Assembly: GCA_963576565.1 (NCBI GenBank)
Contig: OY755038.1
Coordinates: forward strand, 181,404,452 to 181,468,451
Direction: 5' to 3'
DNA length: 64,000 nt
Source of the DNA: Aspidapion aeneum
Lineage: Eukaryota; Arthropoda; Insecta; Coleoptera; Brentidae
The notes beneath the pieces are model-generated. The model searched no databases. It had not been told where the DNA came from and saw nothing but the letters and a program-made list of their open reading frames with translations. Made by a program: the position numbers and the translations under genes. This document shows positions 24,188-36,060 of the stretch, piece after piece; position 1 is the first letter of the stretch, and each line of letters opens with the position of its first letter.

Positions 24188-24362
24188 TGCTATCTATCTA
24201 TTTATTTAGCCTTCTTCGATCCATCTTTGGATATAGGCCTCCTTCAATATCTTCCTCTCTTTCCTGTATGACGCCGTGTTCATCCATCTAGTCCGCATGT
24301 TTCTTCAAATTGTGCGCTCATCTCATTTGTGGTCTTCCACCACCTCTTATTTTCCCAAGGTA
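24188..24362 (-). pseudogene. LINE 3'-end fragment in the LTR element interior
   Basis: Read on the minus strand, it encodes the very C-terminus of an insect endonuclease-reverse transcriptase: a GRPQMR-like basic motif, a frameshift, then WMNTASYRKERKILKEAYIQ followed by RWIEEG and a stop. The stop is followed at once by a (GATA)n-like tail (ATAAATAGATAGATAGCAC), typical of a LINE 3' end. It is 5'-truncated and presumably inserted into an ancestor of the LTR element. Confidence 0.65.
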
Positions 24363-25746
24363 TCCAGTTTACAATACATTTGTTTGACAAAAAGACGATC
24401 GATTTAACAAATGTATTGGTGCTATCGACCATGTCTTAAATGAAATAATATTTTGTAAAGCCATACAGTAATTTTTTGGAAAAAACATAATCTCACAGCA
24501 TTTTTATTGCATAAGGCTAAAGAAAGCCACAAATCAATGTCCTAACACAGTAAAGGTTTTTCGTAACCGTTTTTGCTTGTTTTACAACGATAATTTGTTG
24601 TCACTATAGTTGGTGACAGTGAAATCGTTTTGATTAATTTGAACCTAGAAGATATTTTCTTGTAATTTTTATTAAAAAGACCAAGTTTACAGGTCATGTC
24701 CATGTCTTTATGACTATATAGGTACATTATTGATTTTTATTAAAAGATATACAAATTAAGTAGCATATTTTAAATAACTAAAAATATAAACAATTTAAAT
24801 AAATAAATTCGATAAGATCAAAGTACCATGTTTGATGTAATATATAGGTTTACACCAAAACACCAGATAACCTAAAAAGATTGCTTAGCAGTTCCTTTTC
24901 CATACTATATAAGAGAAGTACTAATAATTGTTTCTAAAATTTAACCAAAGATAGTGATAAATCAATGTATTTTTCTAAATTTGACTTGACCTTTGAAATT
25001 GGATAAAGGTATTTGATATTTTTCCTAAAATAAAAACTCGCGTATTTTGAGTTAGTAATAATTTTATACATAATCTTAAAAATAATATTATTTAGCATAA
25101 ATAATAATTATTAAAATAAATATATCATAATTCCCATTTAATAATTAAAGACTGGTTAAAGAGAAAACGCAATATGGAAATATGGAAATTTAGGTTATAC
25201 ATAACCAATAAGCTAACTTAGTTATAAAATTAATTAAAATCAGATAGGATGTGATGTAGTAAGAAAATGAGACATAATTAGTTGACTTAATTAATGATAA
25301 AGACTTCTTGTTTCAAGCAAATAAACTATTTTGAAAAACTATCAAAATCAACTTTTGAAAATTATTGCAAATACCGTTGCAAAAAGATACCCTGTATATT
25401 TGCTTGAATCAATTTAAGTATGGTAAAACTTTTTTCATATTTTTTTTATTATTGAACTGTATTTAATTTTTTAAAAAACCGTTAAATATTTTTTAAAATT
25501 TTGACCGTATATTTACAAGTTAAAACGTCTTGGCCCATAAATCAATTTACAGGCTATAAAAGTCTTCCAGACCACTTGGGTCTATAAACAAAGATATACT
25601 TGAATTTTGAAACACATGTTCACCATATTTTATACCTACATTCTAAAAAAGGGCTCTTCTATTCATTCAGGGAATTTTTTAAAATAAACACACATCTGGG
25701 AAAAAACCTTTCGTAGCCTACTTCGTTAGTCTGTACAAATAACAGT
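24363..25746. other. Element interior, non-coding
   Basis: No motif recognised. AT-rich throughout. Confidence 0.35.
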
Positions 25747-25914
25747 GGCGTATCGGAATTTTATTTGGGGAAGGAAATATTATAATAAATATTGCATAGA
25801 ACTGTTTTGCATATTGTCCAGACCACTGTATTATGTGTGTCCAAAACAAATATATTTTAAGATTTGGGAGGGAAATTTCACTTTTTTTTTTACCCTCCTG
25901 TAGATCCGCGTCTG
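25743..25914. mobile_element. hAT-type miniature element in the LTR element interior
   Basis: It starts CAGTGGCGTATCGG and ends AGATCCGCGTCTG. Its body (ATTATAATAAATATTGCATA, then ACTGTTTTGCAT) matches the element at 41025-46196. No 8-bp target duplication was found, so its ends may have drifted. Confidence 0.6.
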
Positions 25915-27329
25915 ACGCATCTATTCACATTTAACTTTACGGTATCTATCAATTAAACTATGATAATATATTTATAGGTCAAACAAGCTTTCGTGAAAAA
26001 AAAAGTTTTGTTTCTCTCATACTTTTCCGTGGGTAACATGAAACCCGGGTTTGTTTTTTCCATTCACGGGTACTATTAAATTTATATTTTTCAAACAAAG
26101 ATCTATAGTGAGAAATGCAGTTCCTTGATTTAAATTTCATTAAGGTCGGTCGGTTATTTTTGATTTGCCAGCTAAATCTAGACAACAATGGCTTATGTAC
26201 ATTATTCCTAATATTCTCGTAACCACATCACATGTGACGATTTTTGTGCGTTAAATTAAAAAATATATAGGATTTTTATTTACAAACTAAAAAAAAAAAT
26301 TGGTATTTTGATATCTATATGATATAAACTTTTTCATAAAAACTTTTTACTTTTATGTACAACGTCGTGTAAAACACAGTGTTACACAATAGACCCGCGT
26401 GTACAGTGAGGTACTGAAAACAGCTTACATAAATTTCTATCTATCATTTTTTTTTTTAAACTATATTTCATTTTTATAAATTAGACCATGAAGTAATTAA
26501 GACCTTTTGTTTCTATTTTTGTTAACCTTAAACGTGTTATTTGAGCTTTTAAACCTTCATGTTTGTTTAAGATAATTACTAAAACTTAAACCTATTGGTT
26601 AGTATTTTTTTTTGTTCATGTTAAGATTTAAAAGATATGTGAAAATGTTCGTTCGATAATTTTGATTTGTTTTATCTGTTAACGTATTTTTTTTTTGATC
26701 ATAGTAATCTTTATCAACTGCTAACAAAAAGTAGCCCAAAAGAAAAGTCTATTTGCCAGGCCTACTTCGTACTTCGTACTGTATGTTTTTTTTTTGAAAA
26801 GTGCTAATAACACAATGCCTTCTTAGCTAAGCATAGCATAAAGTTCTATAATTTTTCAGTTAAGTTTTCTCTGCACAGTTAATCGAATTACTTCACAGTT
26901 TTGACCGCACCTTGTGTTAGTGTCCAACGAATTTAAGTTTTCTTTCTTTTTTTAGTATTCATTCGTTTTTTTCTTTGTGTTCCAAGAAAATGTTGGATAG
27001 ATACATACATCCAGGATATTCTTAGCATATGTAAATAGCACTGAATCTCAAAAGTTTTAAGTTATTTACACACAGAGATTCTATACTGTAGTTGTCGTAG
27101 CAATATAATAACTTGCGTACGTAAATATCTTGGTAACCAAAAGATTTAGTACATTCGTTTCTTTGCTAACTTTTGTAATCTTCTTATCCTGTTTAAATAA
27201 AATATAATTTTTATGCAATTATCATCAGAGCTTACTTTCTTTTTTTTAAAAAGACTGTTTTTTTAATGTGTTATTACTATTTTGCTGTAGTTGGACTTAC
27301 TCTATACAGTAGTTGTTTACTACTACTAT
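25915..27329. other. Element interior, non-coding
   Basis: 25990-26075 resembles the outer parts of the hairpin element at 62089-62310 (TTTTGTTTCTCT...TTTTCCGTGGG and ATTCACGGGTACTA). The rest holds no recognisable feature. Confidence 0.4.
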
Positions 27330-27690
27330 GTCGGTTTAGAACGTTTTTCTACGTTGTCCGAAGCCTCCTTCAATCATGACAGTCATCTTCCGTCAGGTTT
27401 TTATTTTACTCATTGATCTTTGGATTGACTGTTGCCATTCCAGTTTAGGACGCCCTCTTTTTCTGCGCCCTATTGGTTGCCATTCTAGGACCTGTTTTGG
27501 TAATCTTTCGTCGTTCATCCGTTGTACATGGGCATACCATATCAGTTGCCTTTTTGTGATGTCATCAGTTATGCTTCCCTCGATTCCCATTATTTCTTTT
27601 ATGATCTCATTTCTTATATGATCAGTTCTGGATATTCTCATTGATCTTCTTATTGCATCTATTTCGACACTTTCCATTGGAATGGAATGG
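27330..27690 (-). pseudogene. Non-LTR retrotransposon C-terminal fragment
   Basis: On the minus strand, 27680-27393 encodes the C-terminal tail of insect LINE reverse transcriptases. The order is VEIDAIRRSMRISRTDHIRN, then QLIWYAHVQRMNDERLPKQV, then GRRKRGRPKLEW. After a stop at 27393 the similarity continues in another frame (NLTEDDCHD...). The polymerase and endonuclease are absent. The fragment lies inside the otherwise non-coding interior of the LTR retrotransposon and is probably an older insertion or capture. Confidence 0.8.
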
Positions 27691-30600
27691 AAAGTGTAGT
27701 TGTTTAAATAAACGATAAATTTTTCTGAATTAGAGGTAGTTAACATTTCATCCCCTACCCATTCGTTGGCAAAAAGTTTAATTTTTTTTTCGTAATAGCT
27801 CAAGCTACACACGTATTGAAAAACCAATAAAAAAAAATATTAATCTAGATCCTGGATCAATCTGAAAGTCAAAAGGGACAATCTCTCTCTTGAGTTTTTA
27901 GATTAGATCGTCGATGTCAAAAAGAACAATCTTTGTTTTGAGTTTTTAAGTTTTTTTTGTTTCAATATTTGCAATTTTGACACTAAAGATATTTTTTCTC
28001 TTGCATTGCAAAAGCAAGCCTGTCTATCATTACATAGACATATATAACATAAATTAATTAAGCAATGCCTTAGCATTTTAACTTAAAATTTTGCATTTGT
28101 AGAGCTTTTATTGTTTTATTCGCCTAAAAAGTTTTAAAGTATCATCTAATCCACGTAATTTATGAGCACTCATTTAAAATTTGTACAAACTTGTTTTAAT
28201 TTTTAATAACTACGAGACCGATTTTAATGAAAAGAAAAATAATAGTGTCTAAACACTATGTCAAAAGCATAATAAATTCATTAAATGATGTTTTAAAGAA
28301 AAAGTTTTATTATATTTGTTTAAACCATGTATAGAATTAGTGTTATAACTTCGTTTTCTTTTATAGGTGAAGACCATGACATTCAACAACTGTAGAGGTC
28401 TACGATTCTTCGACTTCCCTCAAAAATTTTACTTAATTAATATTTTTATTTTTATTTTCAGGAATTGTATTGTTTTGTATTGGGTTGTAAATGACCAAAA
28501 CATCAAGTTGAGAGTTTTTAAATCTATTTGTTCTAAAATTGTTGATATTTTTATAAATGACAAAAGTCTATTACTATCTGTTGAGTAAATATGTGAGAGG
28601 GAAGTATTTTTGAATTAAAGCGTCCTAGAATTTTCTTTTAACGTAACTTTGATATGGCTATATGGTATGGCAAAATGGATCTGTGTTTGTTATATGCATC
28701 TTTTGATGTATAAGGAATGTTATAAAACAATAGACCAATAATAATTCGCCAAGTGGAATCGTCGCGTTTTCTTTTTCTTTTGTTGTTTTTTTGTAAGACG
28801 AGGGCGAATTAATTTTTTCGCTGTTTGTATCATTATATTATAGATTATTTTATAAAATGTTTTTTTTTTTATGGAATGAGTGTTTTTAGCTGGATTTTAA
28901 ACTCCCCAGTCATTGAGAAGAAGGCTGAGGAGTAAATTAGGGAATTTTTCTTCTCCACTCGAGAGGGTGTTTCTATGGTATACCTATAATTAAAATTTTC
29001 AAATTGGTCTATATTTGTTTTGTTTGTTGCCGTATCTCCTAATATCGTAACTCAATTTTGAAAGATAGGGTTACGGTATAGTCAGTTAGATGTTTTAACC
29101 AATCTTTATCAAGAAAACTACTGAATTAATAATCGTCATGTTATAGCTTACATGGTCTACAGGTGAACTGGTCTAAAACAGCGGAAAAATATATGGGTTG
29201 GATTTTTGGGTTTCTTTCAAGTCAAATAATTTTGTAAAAATGGGAATTTAAATTTGGGAAAAACTATTCAAGGTAGAGGTAAAACTTTACCTATGAAACG
29301 AATAAAAAGTTATATCAGGGTAGGTTAATGAAGACAGTGACGTCACACCTAGTAGATTTCAGTAAGAGACCTAGGTAATTTTCTATTTCGTCATGTCGGG
29401 AACTCATTTTTGAGTTATACTGGATAAACAATAGACCGGAAAATTTATTTAACAAGAAGATTTGGACTAGTTTCTTTCTTCGTTATACACCTGTGTTTTT
29501 CTAACTCCAGTGAAGGTGGCCACTTCCTGTTAGTGTTGAATCCACAGTGTCTTAGGTTTTCTAATTAGGGAGACAAAAGCGTTGTCGTTGAATAAATTTT
29601 ATATTTTACAATACAATTTTCAATTTAAAATGGTAGCTACCTATTTTTTTTATTATGACGAAACATGATTTAGATTTGGTATACAAGAGTCACTATATGT
29701 TTTTGCAGGAACCTGTGTTGAAGTGATGATGGGATATTATTTTAAAACAGGTTTTATGGTAGACATTTGGACAATTTTTCTGACTTGGTTAAAAAATAGG
29801 TTAATTAGATAATATTTGAGATAGTAACTAAAAGTTAGGATTTTTAGAAATGTAGTGTTTAATAGTATAGGAATAGGAAAAACCTAGAAGATACAACCAT
29901 AAAGAGTAGACGACTCTTGAGTCATGCCATATCAAAGAAAACTGTTTTATTTTCATAAGTGATATTGGAAAATATTAACATCAAGAAAAAATAAGAGATT
30001 GGAAAAACAGACAAGAACAGCAGAATAAAGAAGTATTTTCTTTCATTATAACATTTTATGATCAAATTTTTACTATTTTTACTTTATAGGGTCGATAAGC
30101 CATTTAAGCTAATCTTTATGTCATTTGGTAATATTTACATTATGAAATTTGTATATTTTCTTTTGTCTTGATATTTTATAAATAAAACCACTGTCTTTGG
30201 CTTTAGCAGTGATAACACCTATAGACTAACGAAAAAGTCTCATTTGAATTAGAAAGTTTTAAATTAAAAAACATCTTAATGGCATTAAATATTTAAAATC
30301 AAGTAAATAAAATCTTTGTATAAAAAAAAAATTTTTTTTTTAGTGTACAGCAAACAACTGTTTTTTTTTCTATAAAATGTTATCCGTCAAACTAATTACC
30401 ATAAAAACTAAGTGCATAAGCACAAATTTTATAAAAAAATAGCTAATTAGCTGTGGAGATTGGTAGTTGGCATAACAATCGCTGGACTTAGAGACAGTGT
30501 CTCTATCGCGTTATGGCCACAGTTATATCTATAAGTGTACAGAATTTTTGTAATTTTTAATTATGCGTAATAAGTGACTAACTAACTATACCGTTATTCT

Positions 30601-33600
30601 TTAATCTCTTTTGTACTTTGCTTTAGTAAAAGTAAATTGTATCTTTTCAGATAATATCTGCATCAATCATCTGTCAGATATGTAATTTTAATCTTGTTTT
30701 TTGTGTTACACGGAAAAAGTGTAATATTTAACTTTTTATTATTTTGGTAAAGTCATTATTTTTTTTTAGTGACCAGAACATTTTAGATATTTTGTAAACT
30801 TTTAATTGTTTTTTTTTATTTTCGTAATATTTTAAAAAAACAAAATATCATTTTATTTTTTGTTAAAATACACACATGCCTTTTGGTTTTGTTCTTTTGT
30901 GATGGATATGTGTGTTATAGTAAATCAACGTAACGTAATGGTTAAAGTATTAACGTAAAATCGATTATATATAGTATATTTTAGAGTCCATTATTTCAAA
31001 AAGCTTTGTTTTATTTAAATGGGGATCATTTGCTCTTAATCAGTGCTTTTCTAAGATCCCATAAACCGAATAAAAACTACGTCATCAACGGTTAAAATTT
31101 TTCGATTTATGTACATATATATATATATATTTTTTTTTCCATTTTGAAGTCATTTTTGAATCCAATTGGATATTATCATAGCAATCTTAACATTGCTAAG
31201 ATACATTTTTCTATTTTTTTTTCTCTTCTCATTATATTATAACTTGATAAAATCAATATTATCCAAATTAATAACATTTGATTGTGTAAAACTATTTTTG
31301 AATTTTTGTATTGTTTATCAATAAAACAATATTTTATTTTTTTTATGTTTTCTCCTATATGGAAAATATTCGACTATACGAACTTTAAGTACAGTCTGTA
31401 CCATTTAAGCCAAGTAAATTCCATTTTGAGGATAAATTTTGATAATCCTTTTTTTTATTTTGATATTTTTTAAAATCTACACTATTTTAAACAAACAAAA
31501 AACATTCTCCACTCTTTTACTCTATGAGTACAATTGTTTTTGTAGAACTTTTCTACGACTGTATAACTATGTCAAATCACAAAAATGTGTTGTCTTTTCT
31601 AAAAATGTTTTTTTTGTTAGTTTGTTCCTTTCTGTTTGCTGTCCTAGTTAATCGATAATATAAAAATATTCTCTATAACGTCATAGCATTAATCAAGAAC
31701 ACCTAAATTATTATTTTTGTACTATTTTTATTTCTATTATCATCTTTAAGTAATTTTGTTGTTACTAAGGCCTATACATGATTGGCTCCATTAATGATAA
31801 ACAAAAAGTATTTATGTATACTTTTTGTGTAAATAATAAAATCCTTTAAATCACCAGTTGATCGTTTATGGAAAAACTTATCGTAAAAGTTAGTCTTTCT
31901 AAGATCAGTGTTTTTATATTTATATATTTTTATTTTTCGTATATTAGCAAGCATTATTTCATTTATTATTATTTTTATTATTTTTTTTTTAAATATTTAC
32001 TCATTTTAAGTCTTGCGTTATCTAAAGAACCTTATCGTTTAAGATACCTTTTGTTTTTTTTGTCAACTTATTAAATTGGAAAAAAAGTATGTTATACCTA
32101 AAATATTTTAAAGTATTTTTTTTGTATTATTTTTTTCATATTTTCGATGTAAGCCCTTGCCTGCTTGGACTCTAAATAGTTCTTATTTAGTAGTTTTGGA
32201 AAAATAAGAAATGAGTTTATCACCCAAGAGAGTTTTTTCTTTTCATAACACCAAAAAGAGTCGATTGAAGCAACCATCAACTGTCATTTTTGTTTAATTT
32301 TTTTTTGTCATTCGCTTCAATTGGAATATAATAAGACATAATTTTATTTAAAATTTTATTATCAACTAAGTTTATTTTATTTTGTTTGTTTTGATTCATG
32401 CACTTTAAAATCGTCTATCGCCACCTGTGTATGTGTGTATGAAATTCGATAAAAACCTAAATTGGTCAAATTTTAAAACATTTGCTTACATTAAGTCAAG
32501 TATTTTGAAGCAAAGATGTCTAATTTTCAAACAATGACATCAATAATAACCTACTTTGTTTTGCTGCTGTTCTTAGTTTTTCAAAATTGTGTGAAAACAG
32601 CTTACAATTAATTGGAAAATAAAATAAATGGAAATTAGTTAGAAAATGAAAAACCAAACATATCATTTTGAAACATACTAAAATCACACCGAAAATCAAT
32701 CTGAACGGAAAAATATTTTTCACGTTTAAAGAAAAATTATTTAGCAAGATCTATGGAAAAGAAAGTTTAAATTGAAACAGGTAATGTTTCAGGGAAAAAA
32801 ATTTAGAAGGAAATTTCGGAAAAACTGTAAAAATTCTAGGAGGAGCTTTATTCTAAGTAATTTTGAAAATGTGTATATTAATCTGGCTGGATTTGTTCTA
32901 TTTTCATTTGTTCATGAATTTTTTTTTATTGATTTTTTTCTATATTGAATTATATTTTGATTTGTTCTAGTAAAAAAAATATTATATTTGAATTTATTCT
33001 GTTTAAAAAATCTATGTGGATTTGTTTCATTTGAGATTATTCTATCTGTTCTATTTGATTTTCTTTATAAACTTAAAATTTTTGTATCATTAAAATCTTA
33101 ACTATGATAAAAACTTGTATTTCCGTTTTTGTATCATTTTGTGTTCGTTTTTGCTAACTTGTATTTATTTTCAGTTATTCTTTCTATCACACGAGTTATT
33201 TTTATATGATTTGTTTTTGTTTCGATAGAGTATTCAATGTTTGTTTTAAAGTTTATTGTGTTAACCTGGTAGGGTTGTTTTTTTTATTACATTGAAAACA
33301 GTAAACCAACTTAAATTTTTTTTTTCAAATATTGTTAACTAAACGTTTTTTTTTCCCCGTTATTGTAAATTAATTTTGCCTTAAGGTATTTGAATTTTTT
33401 TTATAAATTATTGTCAAATAAACCTATTTTTTATTATACGGTATAAATATATTTTAAAGTTTTAAAATAATCAATTTTAATATTTCAGTTAGTGTTTGTA
33501 ATTTCTTGCTTTTATCTTTGTTTTAAAATTAATTTTTTTTATGCAAACACGTTTTTTGGGTTAGACAACCTTTTGTAGGTTCTTTACTGTCTAACTAGTT

Positions 33601-33763
33601 TTAGATCACCTAAAACTTATTTATGAGATATAATCATAAAATCAAAAATTTTCAATTTTTTTAAATTTAAATAATATATTTTTTTTAAACAATTAATTTT
33701 GTTTTACATAAGGTTGGTTTATTGTTATTAAAAACATTGTTTTTCTTGTATTAAAATGATTTT
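27691..33763. other. 6 kb of non-coding element interior
   Basis: Poly-T and poly-A rich with frames mostly under 75 codons. A TTTTATAG/GTGAAGACC acceptor-like site precedes a 73-codon frame at 28367-28588 that has no known motif. Otherwise I see nothing. Confidence 0.4.
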
Positions 33764-34070
33764 GTTTTTAGGTCAGCTATTGCAAAGTGTTATCAACCAA
33801 CCAACAAATTTCTTCCACAAACAGTTTAATCAACCAAGCAGCCATTCCACCATTAAAGTCATTAGATCTGCCAAGCAGCCATCATCACTACAATCGACGT
33901 CTTCTTACCGTCGCTGTGCAAACCTGCAATTGAACATTTCTTTCCAAATTCAATACAGAGTCTGCTGTTCACCCTTAGTTTCAAAGATGGCCAATGTGGA
34001 AACTCAGCTCTTGCTGCGTACCTAGTGTTTGTTTAACACTATGGAGGAAACGGTTTGGGTTGGAGACTCC
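33764..34070 (+). other. Exon-like G+C-richer island near the 3' end of the LTR element
   Basis: After 6 kb of poly-T-rich DNA, a TTTTGTTTTTAG/GTCAGC acceptor-like site (near 33771) is followed by about 270 bases of balanced composition with an 89-codon frame (33756-34025) rich in Ser, Gln and Asn. No family was recognised. It may be the terminal exon of a spliced non-coding transcript, or captured host sequence. This is an inference. Confidence 0.3.
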
Positions 34071-34565
34071 CTTAATTTATTTACGTTAACTTAAATTATT
34101 TTTTTTTGTCTCCACAAATTTCTGCATAAGCGTGTATATAATATATACCTTAATGTAATAGTTTTCGAACAATGTGTGTTAAAATTATATATTTCTATAG
34201 ATTTTTCGGTTTATATGTCAATTTTATTTTGCCCTCATTTAATTTAAGTTATCGTTGTTATTAAGCTGCACTGATATTCTGATTCTTTCAGTACTGTTTG
34301 GAATCTACTGATCATTCACCATGGTTGTTGCTGACTAGCTGATCTAAGATGTTGTACCTGATCCAGTGTTGCTGATTTGTTCCAGAATGGAACTTCAAGT
34401 TTTTTCCAGCCAGAATGTTTATTGACCGTCATCCACAGAAGAAAAATGGAAACGAAGAGCGTTATAGTTTTAGTTTAGATTTGTGTTGTCTGCACTACTT
34501 AATGCTTGTTGTTATAAACCATTTTATTTCGACTTGCGTTTAAAAAAAATTGTTTATACTTAATC

Positions 34566-34577
34566 AGGGGGGAGTAA
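34566..34577 (+). promoter_or_regulatory. Polypurine tract
   Basis: AGGGGGGAGTAA lies directly against the TG of the 3' LTR, as expected for plus-strand priming in LTR retrotransposons. Confidence 0.85.
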
Positions 34578-35844
34578 TGTAACAAAACGGGATTTGAGCA
34601 TAAATGGTATTTTTGCCATTTATAAGTTTTTAAAGATTTTTAATTAAATATTGTTTTGACATCAACAAGCATTAATTATATGCAAGACTAGGTTAAGATT
34701 AAGTAAAATTTATGGCAACTCGGCGACTTGTTTTTAGGCATGTTTTCAGGTTCGCTGTATTTTAATAAAAGTTGTATTCGGCTAATGTGTCCTTTGAGCC
34801 ACTAACATCAAAATAATTCTTATTTTGTAACTGGAAACAAATTTTAAACTATTTTCAATAAAAAAAAACACACTGTGTAAATTTACTTTCTAACGGGTTA
34901 AGTCTGGCTTACATTGCTATTTTGTCTCTTAGTGGAGCGCTTAAAGCGCAGTCTATCTCTTTCTCGCCAAGGCGAAAGGGAGTAGAATTCTAGCCAATCA
35001 ACGCCAAGATATTTGTCCCTTCAAGCGCAGCGTGGCTTTAACTGAGACGGGAAACTTTCGAAAGTCGTCAGGGATTTTACTCTTTAGTTTGTCGTTGCCT
35101 AGTACGGTACACTTTCATTTACACTTCTTAAGGGGGGTTTTATTTCAACTGGGGAAATTTATCAATTATTTTAACATTGTATAAAACTGTTAACTTTAAT
35201 ATTCATAATTATTTTGGTCTTTTCTTTTAGAGTTTATTGATTGTAAAGTCATTAATTATTACTGTTTCCAGTGTTTTGAAATAATGTGTTTAACTGTTTT
35301 ATGGTTTTTTATCAATAAAATACAAACCATTCGTTGCCCTAAAATCGGCATTTTTAATTAATAACATATCCCAAACCTAAACAGTAATATTAAGTAAATT
35401 AAACAGTTGATTGAATAGTTTCACTCATTCAATCAACGTTTAAGATGTTGATAAATATATATATTTACAACAAATATATAAAAGGTTTATAAAACCTAAA
35501 AGTTTAAGAAGTGTAAATATTTGAATATAAAAGTTCAATGGTAGTAAAAATTTGATATTTAAATAATAAATATTAGAAGTGAAAGTGTGAAGCTGCAAGA
35601 AGAAAATTGAAAAGGTATGTATGATTATCCTATTAGTTATGCATTTGAGAAAAACGTTTATAGCATACTTTTCCTCCAAGAACCGCCAAATTCCCTTTCG
35701 AGATCGTGTAAATTTAATAACATATAGTAACATTTAATCTTTTTATAATTTATATAAGTTGTAGCCTAAGTTGGTAGTTTACAACCTTTAAGCTTTGGCC
35801 ACTTGAGGTGACAGTCCCACTGTCACACACAGGCCCCTGTTACA
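34578..35844 (+). mobile_element. 3' LTR (copy C)
   Basis: 1267 bp, TGTAACA...TGTTACA, followed by ACAA. Compared with copies A and B it lacks 3 T near 34900 and one A near 34868, and has one substitution (T for C near 35316). Confidence 0.95.
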
Positions 35845-35848
35845 ACAA

Positions 35849-36060
35849 GACAACAGCTACCTTTATGTATATATTACATATATACCATAAGGCCTGCTTA
35901 GAAATAGAAAACATAATTTACCAAGAGTTTTGATAAGAAAAGAACCTAAAGATACCCCGATCTGTTGCAAATTCTAAATAGCACATTTTCGGCGTTATCT
36001 AAAAAAACTTTTTTCGTCGAAAATAATACCTTCTCTAGCCATTGCTGCGCGGGCTTGGAA
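35849..36060. repeat. Flank with third copy of the CATTGCTG.GCGGGC block
   Basis: 35980-36062 matches the dispersed block of the palindrome arms (CGGCGTTAT..., TTCTCTAGCCATTGCTG, GCGGGCT). It is in the same orientation as the right arm copy at 12340-12440. Confidence 0.6.

Larger units (their letters stand above)
19546..35844 (+). mobile_element. 16.3-kb LTR retrotransposon without gag-pol (LARD-like)
   Basis: The 5' LTR is 19546-20816, the interior 20817-34577 and the 3' LTR 34578-35844. Matching 4-bp target duplications ACAA sit at 19542-19545 and 35845-35848. A primer-binding site starting TGGTGTCAG follows the 5' LTR after 3 bases, and a polypurine tract AGGGGGGAGTAA ends at the 3' LTR. 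The two LTRs differ, by eye, by one substitution (C/T near 20286 versus 35316) and two short length changes (a poly-A run and a 3-bp T run), so insertion is recent. Despite that, 13.76 kb of interior shows no gag, protease, reverse transcriptase, RNase H or integrase; the longest frames are under 150 codons and the only protein similarity is to LINE fragments. Loss of coding capacity therefore looks inherited by the family, as in LARD elements mobilised in trans. Confidence 0.85.

Noticed and set aside
27376..27621. 81-codon plus-strand frame
   Set aside because: Antisense of the LINE C-terminal fragment, whose minus-strand reading has clear family motifs.
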